Origin: JALONH01 sp046329235
GTDB lineage: Bacteria > Bacteroidota > Bacteroidia > Cytophagales > Cytophagaceae
NCBI GenBank assembly: GCA_046329235.1
Contig: JAXLVA010000001.1
Location: 2,418,001 to 2,482,000, forward strand
Direction of reading: 5' to 3'
DNA: 64,000 bases
In this document: positions 1 through 8,218 of the stretch, piece by piece
How the letters are laid out: each line of letters opens with the position of its first letter
Numbering within the stretch: position 1 is the first letter of the stretch
Notes under the pieces: model-generated
What the model saw: the letters and a program-made list of their open reading frames with translations, nothing else
What the model was told of the DNA's origin: nothing
Databases searched by the model: none
Made by a program: the position numbers and the translations under genes

Positions 1-116
1 AATTCTTTAAATGATCTGTAAAAGGATGTAGAATTCTCTTCCACTGATCCCATCAAGACCAATGTAGCTGTAACCCCCAAAAGGGACAAAATGATATTTC
101 TAAACAATCCTTTCAA
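1..116 (-). CDS. sprA: N-terminus of a secreted protein, probably SprA (T9SS translocon), cut by window edge
   Basis: The reading frame starts with TTG at 114-116 on the minus strand and is open to the window edge. The first 38 residues form a signal peptide: a short basic start (MKGLFRN), a hydrophobic core (IILSLLGVTATLVLMGS) and then a polar stretch. No ATG lies between the upstream in-frame stop and this TTG, so TTG is the only reasonable start. The order malic enzyme-ruvA-sprA is known from several Bacteroidota, where SprA is the giant outer-membrane channel of the type IX secretion system. The name rests on that synteny and the signal peptide, since only the leader is visible; any other exported protein would fit the sequence alone. 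Confidence 0.55.
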   Translation of the reverse strand, partial: MKGLFRNIILSLLGVTATLVLMGSVEENSTSFYRSFKE

Positions 117-125
117 CGTAAAAAA

Positions 126-719
126 TTATGCCATCTTCAACGCCTGCTTTATGAGTTCTTCAATAGATATTTGTTGATTTTTCTTCAATATAAGGTCGAT
201 GTTTTTTTCTGCTGCCGTACGCGCAAAACCTAAAGTAACCAGTGCTGATAACGCTTCTTGACGAATACTATTGCCCTTGTTGAAGGAAATTTGTTTATCT
301 GAATCAGATACCCATAACTCTTTCTTCATTTTATCCTTTAATTCAAGTACAAGTCGCTGAGCGGTCTTTGCCCCAATCCCCTTAACACCTTGAATTACAC
401 GTATATCTTCATTCAATATAGCGTTTCTAAGTTCTTCCGGAGTGAGGGAAGATAAAACGACTAATGCCGTACTAGGACCCACCCCATTTACCGAAATCAA
501 ATCAGTGAACAATTGCTTTTCGGCAGTGTCGGCAAATCCGAATAAAGTATGAGCATCTTCTTTAACATGGAAATAAGTATGGACTTTAGCTTTATCCAAT
601 TCTTTGAATACCGAGTAGGTAGCTAATGAAATTTTTACTTGATAGCCAACACCATGAACATCTACTATAACATAAGTAGGATCTTTATGTGTTAACACTC
701 CATCTAAATACGCAATCAT
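126..719 (-). CDS. ruvA: Holliday junction branch migration protein RuvA
   Basis: RuvA binds four-way DNA junctions as a tetramer and loads the RuvB motor during recombination repair. The 197-residue length is typical. The N-terminal OB-fold domain spans about residues 1-62, followed by two helix-hairpin-helix motifs, SVNGVGPSTA at 76-85 and GVKGIGAKTA at 111-120, and a C-terminal RuvB-contacting domain from about 150. The ATG overlaps the last bases of the malic enzyme gene by 4 bp, and the stop lies 9 bp before the start of the probable sprA, so the three are likely cotranscribed. ruvB and ruvC are not in this window. Confidence 0.97.
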   Translation of the reverse strand: MIAYLDGVLTHKDPTYVIVDVHGVGYQVKISLATYSVFKELDKAKVHTYFHVKEDAHTLFGFADTAEKQLFTDLISVNGVGPSTALVVLSSLTPEELRNAILNEDIRVIQGVKGIGAKTAQRLVLELKDKMKKELWVSDSDKQISFNKGNSIRQEALSALVTLGFARTAAEKNIDLILKKNQQISIEELIKQALKMA

Positions 720-2989
720 AAATTTATTTTATCATTCTGAGCCTGAGCATCCACTACCGCTATCGCTACCATATTAACTATTTCACGAACAGATGAACCC
801 AACTGTAAAATATGAACCGGCTTAGCCATGCCCATTAATAAAGGTCCAATAGCTTCTGCTCCGCCAATTTCCTGTAACATTTTATAAGTAATATTACCTG
901 AAGCTAATCCCGGGAATATAAAAGTATTAGCTCCAGTCTCAGACAATGCGGAGAAAGGATACATTTCTTTTTGAAGTTGAGTATCTACCGCAACGTTCGC
1001 TTGAATATCACCTTCAATAATCACATCCGGATACTTCTCTTTTGCCAACTTTGTTGCCAATGCCATCTTAGCGGGTATTTCACCTTCTGCCGAATTAAAG
1101 TTAGAGTAAGACAACATAGCTATACGCGGTTCCATGTCAAAGAATCGAACTGCACGCGCTGTTAAGCCTACAATATCTACTAACTCATCTGCGGTAGGAT
1201 TTAAATTAACCGTTGCATCAGCAAAGAAATAAACTCCTTTAGGAGTCATGATAATATACATCCCTGCAACGCGACTAGTGCCTTTTTCAACACCAATCAC
1301 TTGTAATGCCGGACGAATAGTTTCAGCATACTCTTGTGTAAGACCGGAAATAAAAGCATCAGCCTCTCCATTCTCCACCATCATAGCACCAAAATAATTT
1401 CTGTCACGCATCAGCTTACGACCTTTTTCGGATGTAATACCTTTACGCTGTCTCTTCTGAGATAATTGAGCTCCGTATTCTTGACGTTTAGCTTTCTCTT
1501 CAAAAGGATCTATGATTGTACAAGACTGAATAGCTAAACTATGCTCTTCAATCATGTGTTGAATCTTTTCTTTATTCCCTAATAATATAGGATGACCTAT
1601 ACCTTCACGAGAAACAATTTCTGCCGCTTTTAATATTTTGAAATGATCTGCTTCAGCAAATACTACACGTTTAGGTGATTGTTTAGCCTGATTGATCATT
1701 CGGGTCATCAATCGATCATCTTGACCTATTCTTTGTAATAATTGCGATTTATATAATTCCCAATTATCAATAGAAGTTTTAGCTACTCCACTCTCCATAG
1801 CTGCCTTTGCAACTGCCGGGGATATGGTAGTAATCAAACGTGGATCTAATGGTTTTGGAATTAAGTATTTTCTACCGAAAGTAATTTTGTCATCCGCATA
1901 GGATTTGTTGACACTTTCCGGAACCGGTTCCTTAGCAAGATTAGCAATTGCATATACAGCAGCTAACTTCATCGCTTCGTTGATTTCCGTAGCGCGCACA
2001 TCCATAGCTCCTCTAAAAATATAAGGAAAGCCTAAAACGTTATTCACTTGATTAGGATAATCAGACCTACCTGTTGCCATGATAACATCTTCACGGGTAG
2101 TTGTTGCTAAATGATAATCGATTTCAGGTACCGGGTTAGCTAATGCAAACACGATAGGATTAGCAGCCATCTTTAATAACAATTCAGGCTTTAACACATT
2201 ACCTGCAGAAAGACCTAAAAACATATCTGCACCTTCTAATGCTTCACCTAAAGTTTCAACAGAACGTTGTGTTGCAAACTCCATCTGAATTGGAGCCAAA
2301 TCAGTTCGATGCTGATTGATGACACCTTTAACATCAAATACAACTACATTCTCAAGTTTAACACCTAAATCTTTATATAGTCGTAAGCAAGAAATAGCTG
2401 CGGCTCCTGCGCCACTTACTACTAATTTTATTTCATCTATTCTCTTACCTACAATCTCTAAAGCATTCAGCAATGCGGCTCCTGAAATAATAGCTGTTCC
2501 GTGCTGGTCATCATGCATCACCGGAATATTCATTCGCTGACGCAACTCTTGTTCAATTTTAAAACACTCGGGCGCTTTAATATCTTCCAAGTTTACCCCG
2601 CCAAACGTAGGCTCTAAAGAAGCGATAATATCAATTAATTTATCAGGTTCGTTGCAATCGATTTCGATATCAAACACATCGATACCTGCAAACTTTTTAA
2701 AAAGAACTCCTTTACCTTCCATTACAGGCTTTGAAGCTTCAGGGCCTATATTACCTAGACCTAATACGGCTGTACCATTGGTAATAACAGCAACTAAGTT
2801 CCCTTTAGCGGTATACTTATATACTTCTTCCTTAGAAGCATGAATTTCTTTGCAAGGTTCTGCTACTCCCGGAGAATAGGCTAACGCCAAATCTAATTGA
2901 GAGGAAAGCATTTTAGTAGGAACAACTTCGATTTTACCCGGCTTCCCTGAGGAGTGGTAATTTAAAGCATCTTCTCTTTGTAACGACAT
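716..2989 (-). CDS. maeB: NADP-dependent malic enzyme fused to a phosphotransacetylase-like domain
   Basis: This enzyme decarboxylates malate to pyruvate with NADP reduction, supplying NADPH. At 757 residues it is the long MaeB type. The malic enzyme part covers about residues 1-420, with the family stretch PVMHDDQHGTA at about 156-166 and the dinucleotide-binding VSGAGAAAIS at 191-200. Residues from about 430 to the end match the phosphate acetyl/butyryl-transferase fold; in studied MaeB proteins this part binds acetyl-CoA as a regulator and is not thought to be catalytic. The stop overlaps the ruvA start by 4 bp. The upstream transglycosylase gene ends 33 bp before the ATG. Confidence 0.96.
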   Translation of the reverse strand: MSLQREDALNYHSSGKPGKIEVVPTKMLSSQLDLALAYSPGVAEPCKEIHASKEEVYKYTAKGNLVAVITNGTAVLGLGNIGPEASKPVMEGKGVLFKKFAGIDVFDIEIDCNEPDKLIDIIASLEPTFGGVNLEDIKAPECFKIEQELRQRMNIPVMHDDQHGTAIISGAALLNALEIVGKRIDEIKLVVSGAGAAAISCLRLYKDLGVKLENVVVFDVKGVINQHRTDLAPIQMEFATQRSVETLGEALEGADMFLGLSAGNVLKPELLLKMAANPIVFALANPVPEIDYHLATTTREDVIMATGRSDYPNQVNNVLGFPYIFRGAMDVRATEINEAMKLAAVYAIANLAKEPVPESVNKSYADDKITFGRKYLIPKPLDPRLITTISPAVAKAAMESGVAKTSIDNWELYKSQLLQRIGQDDRLMTRMINQAKQSPKRVVFAEADHFKILKAAEIVSREGIGHPILLGNKEKIQHMIEEHSLAIQSCTIIDPFEEKAKRQEYGAQLSQKRQRKGITSEKGRKLMRDRNYFGAMMVENGEADAFISGLTQEYAETIRPALQVIGVEKGTSRVAGMYIIMTPKGVYFFADATVNLNPTADELVDIVGLTARAVRFFDMEPRIAMLSYSNFNSAEGEIPAKMALATKLAKEKYPDVIIEGDIQANVAVDTQLQKEMYPFSALSETGANTFIFPGLASGNITYKMLQEIGGAEAIGPLLMGMAKPVHILQLGSSVREIVNMVAIAVVDAQAQNDKINL

Positions 2990-3022
2990 AAAAACAGATT
3001 CAATAGAAAATAGTACTACTGA

Positions 3023-4483
3023 TTATTTTAACTTTAATTTTTGTCCCGGCTTGATATTGCCGCTCGTAAGGCCGTTTAATTTTTTCAATTTATCTACCGG
3101 AACGCCGGTCTTTTGACTAATAGACCATAAAGAATCTCCGGATTTAACAGTATAATAAGTAGCTGTTGTAGAACTAGTCCCCGTACTTGTAGTATGTGTA
3201 GTAGTACTTGAAGTGCCGGTTCCCTTTTTATATATAATCAATCGCTGTCCCACTCGAATGGTATTTGAACTTAATCCATTCCATCTTTTCAAATCTGTTA
3301 CTGTTACTCCATTACGTGTAGCAATAGAGCCCAATACGTCTCCGCTCTTTACAGTATAATAAGTTTTCACTTGGCCCGAACTCGATGTAGTAGAGCTAGT
3401 CGTAGTCCTTGTGACGACAGAAGGCGGCTTGACATCCACTCGATCCACAGGCTTCGCACAAGCATCTAGTATATAAGTTTTGTTCAGATAGAAATCTGCC
3501 ATTTTTTGAATTGGAATTTTTATCTGATAAGGATATGCTCCAGATAATACTCCTTTTCTTAATGCAGGATTTAATTTTCTTAATTCATCACCACATAAAT
3601 TAAGAGACTCTGCCAAAGTAGTTAAATCTATATATTGATGTACAGTTACTGTATCTGTTACTACCGCATACTCTAATGAATCAGCAACAATTTGGTGATC
3701 CTTCATGTGGTTCATCACGTAGGTTAACGCTACAAATTGGGGAACGTAACTGCGTGTTTCTTGTGGAAGGAAATTATATATTTCCCAAAACGAATCTTTA
3801 TATCCGGAGCGACGAATAGCTCTTCGTACATTTCCGGGACCACAATTATAAGATGCTAGTGCTAATTCCCAATCGTGGAAAGTATTATATAATTCACGTA
3901 AATATCTACATGCTGCTACGGTTGACTTAGCAGGGTCTAAGCGTTCATCAATAAATTCATCTTGTTTCAGGCCAAACTGCTTTCCAGTGAAGGTCATAAA
4001 CTGCCAAAGTCCGGCAGCACCTGCAGGAGAGATAGCGCGTGGATTTAAACCGGATTCAACAATAGCCAGATATTTTATTTCATCCGGCATTTTTTGTTGC
4101 TTCAAAATTTCTTCGAACATAGGGAAGTACACTCCCTTTCTTCGCTCCACCATTACAGTGTAACGTTGGTTTCGAACTAAAAAATAATCAATAAAACTTT
4201 TAATCTTTTTATTGTACGTCAACTTCACTTCATTTTGCAACACCTTTAAACGTGCTGCAATAACCTTTTCTTGATCGGTCAAATCATCCTCTATGGCAGG
4301 ACTGTTTTTTGGGGATTCAATAGCCGTAACATTACTGTCGATAGTCTCCGCTTCCACAATCGTACTATCGGCAGATTCATGCACTGACGATGAATCAATT
4401 TGTGCATACGAAAACAATACGCCACCTGTGAAGATGGCGTATGTTAAAATAATTTTCAAAGTTATATGCACAAGTTTACGCAT
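3023..4483 (-). CDS. Membrane-bound lytic murein transglycosylase (MltD type) with two LysM domains
   Basis: This enzyme cleaves the MurNAc-GlcNAc bond of peptidoglycan, forming 1,6-anhydro ends. A signal peptide occupies residues 1-28, ending FSYAQ. The SLT domain follows a spacer; the catalytic Glu143 sits in LAIVESGLNPRA, followed by GAAGLWQFM, which is the family pattern. Two LysM peptidoglycan-binding repeats, each starting YYTVKSGD, lie at about 375-418 and 443-486, joined by Ser/Thr-rich linkers. The 5' end overlaps gatA by 8 bp, so translation is probably coupled, although the two functions are unrelated. MltD is the closest named relative; no lipobox is seen, so it is probably periplasmic. 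Confidence 0.92.
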   Translation of the reverse strand: MRKLVHITLKIILTYAIFTGGVLFSYAQIDSSSVHESADSTIVEAETIDSNVTAIESPKNSPAIEDDLTDQEKVIAARLKVLQNEVKLTYNKKIKSFIDYFLVRNQRYTVMVERRKGVYFPMFEEILKQQKMPDEIKYLAIVESGLNPRAISPAGAAGLWQFMTFTGKQFGLKQDEFIDERLDPAKSTVAACRYLRELYNTFHDWELALASYNCGPGNVRRAIRRSGYKDSFWEIYNFLPQETRSYVPQFVALTYVMNHMKDHQIVADSLEYAVVTDTVTVHQYIDLTTLAESLNLCGDELRKLNPALRKGVLSGAYPYQIKIPIQKMADFYLNKTYILDACAKPVDRVDVKPPSVVTRTTTSSTTSSSGQVKTYYTVKSGDVLGSIATRNGVTVTDLKRWNGLSSNTIRVGQRLIIYKKGTGTSSTTTHTTSTGTSSTTATYYTVKSGDSLWSISQKTGVPVDKLKKLNGLTSGNIKPGQKLKLK

Positions 4484-5903
4484 TCGATTCTAATAAATAT
4501 TGAGAGAAAGCCATCAACTTGTCTTCTTCAAATTCACGAGTCATTAACTGCAATCCAATAGGCAAACCATGGCTATCATTTCCTTTAGGAATAGATATCG
4601 CAGGTATACCACAAATATTAGCTTGAACTGTGAAAATATCGGCTAGATACATTGAAATCGGATCTCCACTGTGATCACCTAACTTAAACGCCGTAGTGGT
4701 TGTAGTTGGTGTTAACATGAAATCGTAATTCTGAAATAACTTCTCCGTTTCTTCTTTTATTAAACGACGTATCTTCTGTGCTTTAGTATAGTAAGCATCA
4801 TAAAAACCTGCACTAAGTACAAAGGTTCCTAACATGATACGTTTCTTCACCTCTTTACCAAATCCTTGTGAACGGGTTTTTGTATAAAGACTTAATAAGT
4901 CTTTCCCATCCGGACTACGGTAACCATATTTTACACCATCATAACGAGACAAGTTAGAACTTGCTTCAGCAGTAGTTAAAATGTAATAAGTAGGAAGGAT
5001 ATAATCTAACAATGGGAAAGATACTGCTTCTACTGTATGACCTTCTTTTTGTAAAGATTCGATTTGATTTTTTAGCACCGATTTGATTTCCGGAGCTACG
5101 CCATCTGATTCCAGAGCTTCTTTTAAATAGCAAACCTTAGCTTTACCTGTATAATTTAATGACGAAGTAAATGAAGGTACCGGTTTATGAGAAACAGTAC
5201 TATCATTATCATCAGCTCCTGAGATTACTTCAAGAACCAATGCTGTATCTTCCATGCTACGTGCAATGATACCTATGCTATCAAAAGAAGATGCATAAGC
5301 TAACAAACCATATCTGGAAATTCTAGAGTAAGTAGGTTTTAGTCCGATGATACCACAAAATGCTGCAGGCTGACGAACAGACCCACCGGTATCAGAACCT
5401 AAGGAAACTAAACAAGTGTCTGCTTGTACTGCAACTGCTGTTCCACCGGATGAACCTCCCGGAACACGAGTAATGTCTGCTTCATTCAATACAGGACCAA
5501 AGGCAGAATTTTCATTAGAAGATCCCATAGCAAATTCATCACAGTTCTGACGACCTATGATAATTGCATCTTCATCAATCAAACGTTGTACAGCTGTACC
5601 GTTGAATTGAGAAATAAATCCATCTAATATTTTACTGGATGCTTGAACACCGTGGTCCTTATGGCACAATACATCTTTCAAGCCAATCACCATACCTGCT
5701 AACTTACCGGCATTACCGGCTTTCATTTTAGCATCTACTTTTTCGGCTTGCGCCAAAGCTTCCTGTTCGTATACTTCAACGTATGCGTTCAGGTGTGCTT
5801 TTGACTTAATGTTTTGTAAATAATATTGCGTGAGTGAAGTACAAGTAATCTTGCCGGCAGCTAAATCTGCACGTACTTCACCTAAGGTTTGGTAACGTTT
5901 CAA
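4476..5903 (-). CDS. gatA: Aspartyl/glutamyl-tRNA amidotransferase subunit A
   Basis: GatA is the glutaminase subunit of GatCAB, which converts misacylated Glu-tRNA(Gln) and/or Asp-tRNA(Asn) to the amide form; ammonia is passed to GatB. The 475-residue protein carries the amidase signature: GLKDVLCHKDHGV with Lys76, VPGGSSGG with Ser151, and SDTGGSVRQPAAFCG with Ser175, giving the Lys-Ser-Ser triad. gatB and gatC are not next to it, as is common in Bacteroidota. tatA ends 6 bp upstream and the transglycosylase gene overlaps the 3' end by 8 bp, so all three are probably in one transcript. Confidence 0.97.
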   Translation of the reverse strand: MKRYQTLGEVRADLAAGKITCTSLTQYYLQNIKSKAHLNAYVEVYEQEALAQAEKVDAKMKAGNAGKLAGMVIGLKDVLCHKDHGVQASSKILDGFISQFNGTAVQRLIDEDAIIIGRQNCDEFAMGSSNENSAFGPVLNEADITRVPGGSSGGTAVAVQADTCLVSLGSDTGGSVRQPAAFCGIIGLKPTYSRISRYGLLAYASSFDSIGIIARSMEDTALVLEVISGADDNDSTVSHKPVPSFTSSLNYTGKAKVCYLKEALESDGVAPEIKSVLKNQIESLQKEGHTVEAVSFPLLDYILPTYYILTTAEASSNLSRYDGVKYGYRSPDGKDLLSLYTKTRSQGFGKEVKKRIMLGTFVLSAGFYDAYYTKAQKIRRLIKEETEKLFQNYDFMLTPTTTTTAFKLGDHSGDPISMYLADIFTVQANICGIPAISIPKGNDSHGLPIGLQLMTREFEEDKLMAFSQYLLESNA

Positions 5904-5909
5904 AATGTA

Positions 5910-6119
5910 TTACGCTTTTTTGTCTTCTTCTAAACTATCGTTGATTTCTTTTTTCACTTCTTTAGAAGCGTCTTTGAACTCGCGAATTCCACGACCTAAA
6001 CCACGTGCTAATTCAGGAATTTTTTTACCTCCAAATAAGAATACGACTAAAAGTACGATTAATACAATTTCAGGTACTCCAAGGGACTGAAATAACAACA
6101 AGGTGCCAATAGTTAACAT
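5910..6119 (-). CDS. tatA: Twin-arginine translocase subunit TatA/E
   Basis: TatA oligomerises to form the pore that moves folded proteins across the inner membrane. The 69-residue protein has the expected build: one N-terminal membrane helix (about residues 4-24, ending VFLFGG), a hinge (GGKKIPELARGLG), an amphipathic helix (GRGIREFKDASKEVKKEI) and an acidic-basic tail. The invariant Phe-Gly before the amphipathic helix is present. It lies 6 bp before gatA. A TAnnTTTG-type promoter element lies 30 bp upstream of its ATG. tatC is not in the window. Confidence 0.94.
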   Translation of the reverse strand: MLTIGTLLLFQSLGVPEIVLIVLLVVFLFGGKKIPELARGLGRGIREFKDASKEVKKEINDSLEEDKKA

Positions 6120-6148
6120 AATGATTGTCAGTTAAGAATTTAATGCTG

Positions 6149-6156
6149 CAAAGATA
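6149..6156 (-). promoter_or_regulatory. -7 promoter element upstream of tatA
   Basis: On the minus strand this reads TATCTTTG, a perfect match to the Bacteroidota -7 element TAnnTTTG, 30 bp upstream of the tatA ATG. No well-spaced -33 TTG is obvious; the nearest lies 23 bp upstream. It would start the tatA-gatA-transglycosylase transcript. Confidence 0.5.
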
Positions 6157-6204
6157 GCCAAATAATGGGAAAGATGAATCAAAAAAATACGTTTCCGTGC
6201 CTGA

Positions 6205-7461
6205 TTAACGATTTCTAAGCCAAGTTTCAGGATTTAACTTGGTTTCGTTATTCCATATTTGAAATTGCAATTCGCTATCCCCGTCTTTATCTGTATAAAC
6301 AGTCCCAATCACCTGTTTTGCAAGCACTTGTTGACCAGGCGAAACAGATGCCGATTTTAGCTTTGCATAGACGGTAAAATATTGCCCATGTTGAATCATG
6401 ACAATAGTGTGCATCCCCGGCACTTCTGTTACTGTGACCACTTTACCCCCAAAAACGGCTTTAACGGTCTCGTTTTGAGTAGTAAGGATGTCAATGCCCA
6501 AATTATCGACAAAAACTCCTTTTAACACCGGATGAGGCTGACGTCCAAAACGTTGTGAAACCCTACCGGTCTGTACCGGCCATGGCAATTTCCCCATATT
6601 TGCTTCAAAAGACCCACTTAATTTGATGGTTTCTTCCGAATAGGTTGGGACTGATTTGTTGGTATTATTAGAATTTGGACTATTAGAAGGAGATGATTTT
6701 CTTGATTCTTCCAGCGCTTTTTTACGTTCTAAAGCAATTAAATCCTTAATGGTTTTTTCTAAATCCTTTACCGCTTTTTTATTGGACTCTAATTCCTTTT
6801 CGAGTTGACTTTCTTTTGAATTCAACTTTTTCAAAACTACTTGTTGTTGTTCTTTTACTTGAACTAAGTTTTGAGACTCAATTGTTTTTGCTTGGATTAA
6901 AACCTCTTTGTCCGACTTATTTGCGTCTAGTTGTGATTTGTAAGTTTGCGCAGCCCATGAAATATCTTCAATCTCTTTCATCTGCTGTACTCGTGCCACT
7001 TCGTAGTGTTTGAAATAAGCTTGTCGACGAACTAGCTGACTAAAATTATCGGAGGATAATAAATATAAAAGTTTGTCAAACCCGTCTTTGTATTTGTAAT
7101 CTTGATATACCAAACGGGCATATTCTTCTTTCAAAGCTTTGATATCATTCTCTAACGTTTGAATGATTATCGTTTGTTCACTAATTTCTTGCTGAAGAAT
7201 GTCTACTTCCGTGTAGATACTTTTAATAACCGTTTCCTGTTCCTGAATGGTTTGATTCAAAACATTCAACTGACTTAATGTAGCGGTCTTCTTTTGCTTG
7301 GTATCTTCTAATACTTTATTGGTTTCTTTGATTTTCTTTAATTTCTGAGCACGCTCTTTCTCTAAGTCGCTTCTCTTCTTCTTAGAAGGCTGTGCGGCCA
7401 TCAGAAATAGTGTTGTAAGCAACGCACTAGTAATTAAAATCAACCAATTATTTCTCTTCAT
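6205..7461 (-). CDS. EnvC-like murein hydrolase activator (coiled coil plus degenerate LytM/M23 domain)
   Basis: EnvC-type proteins activate cell-wall amidases at the division site and do not cut peptidoglycan themselves. After a signal peptide (MKRNNWLILITSA..., residues 1-24) comes a long charged coiled coil to about residue 265, an Asn/Ser-rich linker, and a C-terminal LytM fold. The zinc site looks broken: the usual HxGxD reads NLGID, and the final HxH region reads ELQFQIW, so ligands are missing, as in EnvC. An alternative ATG at 7476 adds five residues (MFLRN); 7461 was chosen because the signal peptide then begins normally. The 5' end overlaps the DUF4292 gene by 14 bp. Confidence 0.87.
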   Translation of the reverse strand: MKRNNWLILITSALLTTLFLMAAQPSKKKRSDLEKERAQKLKKIKETNKVLEDTKQKKTATLSQLNVLNQTIQEQETVIKSIYTEVDILQQEISEQTIIIQTLENDIKALKEEYARLVYQDYKYKDGFDKLLYLLSSDNFSQLVRRQAYFKHYEVARVQQMKEIEDISWAAQTYKSQLDANKSDKEVLIQAKTIESQNLVQVKEQQQVVLKKLNSKESQLEKELESNKKAVKDLEKTIKDLIALERKKALEESRKSSPSNSPNSNNTNKSVPTYSEETIKLSGSFEANMGKLPWPVQTGRVSQRFGRQPHPVLKGVFVDNLGIDILTTQNETVKAVFGGKVVTVTEVPGMHTIVMIQHGQYFTVYAKLKSASVSPGQQVLAKQVIGTVYTDKDGDSELQFQIWNNETKLNPETWLRNR

Positions 7462-8218
7462 ATTTCTTAGGAACATTGAAAGGGAAATTTAAATCTTTCT
7501 TAGGAAACTCAATTTTTTGATGTTGAAGAACAATCGTTTTTTTAGCGCTCTCCATGTTATTTTGAATAATTTCCATAGACATCTCTTGAGCTACATAAAG
7601 AGAATCGGACAATTGGAAATTTTTATATTGAGCAGTTAATTTTGAAAGGGTAACTGTATCGTTCATCACCACTCGATCAATCTTCATATTATCCATTCGG
7701 ACCATGGTAGTAATTTTCAATTGATTTCGAGTTTGCTGCAACACATAATGTGTGCTATCTAAATCAATTGCCCATTCATCAAGTGAGTCTTTAGCATACA
7801 ACAGATTACCAATCCAAAGACGCTGTAATTGCTCATACCCCATAGGAGTACCGGCTATGGACTGCAAATGACTAACGCCATATACACTCAACTGACCTTT
7901 CAACTTATCGATAATAAATACTGAATCAGGTCGAATCAACGCACGAACACCTTCAACACCTGCCTTGTTCACAGATGCCCACATCACACTATCCTTACGA
8001 CAACGGGTATTTAAATTAAATTGAAGGGCACCATTTTCATCCGTGAATTCAACTTTACTTCTATAATTAAAATAGACGTAATCTATTTGGTGAACAAATG
8101 GATCTAATTTAACTTTTGGTCTTGCTACAACCGGTTTGGAGGCCGCTTCCTTCTTCTTACATCCGGTATTTCCGAAAAACAAGATGATCGCGAAGCCTAT
8201 CCAAAGAAACTTATTCAT
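7448..8218 (-). CDS. DUF4292 family lipoprotein
   Basis: This is an exported lipoprotein of 256 residues with a signal peptide and lipobox FGNTGC (Cys20), followed by a Lys-rich stretch. The rest resembles DUF4292, a Bacteroidota family of unknown function that recalls LolA/LolB-type half-barrel lipoprotein carriers; that fold relation is inference. It sits between a TPR protein (8-bp overlap at its 5' end) and the EnvC-like activator (overlap at its 3' end), an arrangement I associate with this phylum, which suggests an envelope-assembly role. No catalytic motif is visible. Confidence 0.8.
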   Translation of the reverse strand: MNKFLWIGFAIILFFGNTGCKKKEAASKPVVARPKVKLDPFVHQIDYVYFNYRSKVEFTDENGALQFNLNTRCRKDSVMWASVNKAGVEGVRALIRPDSVFIIDKLKGQLSVYGVSHLQSIAGTPMGYEQLQRLWIGNLLYAKDSLDEWAIDLDSTHYVLQQTRNQLKITTMVRMDNMKIDRVVMNDTVTLSKLTAQYKNFQLSDSLYVAQEMSMEIIQNNMESAKKTIVLQHQKIEFPKKDLNFPFNVPKKYEEK

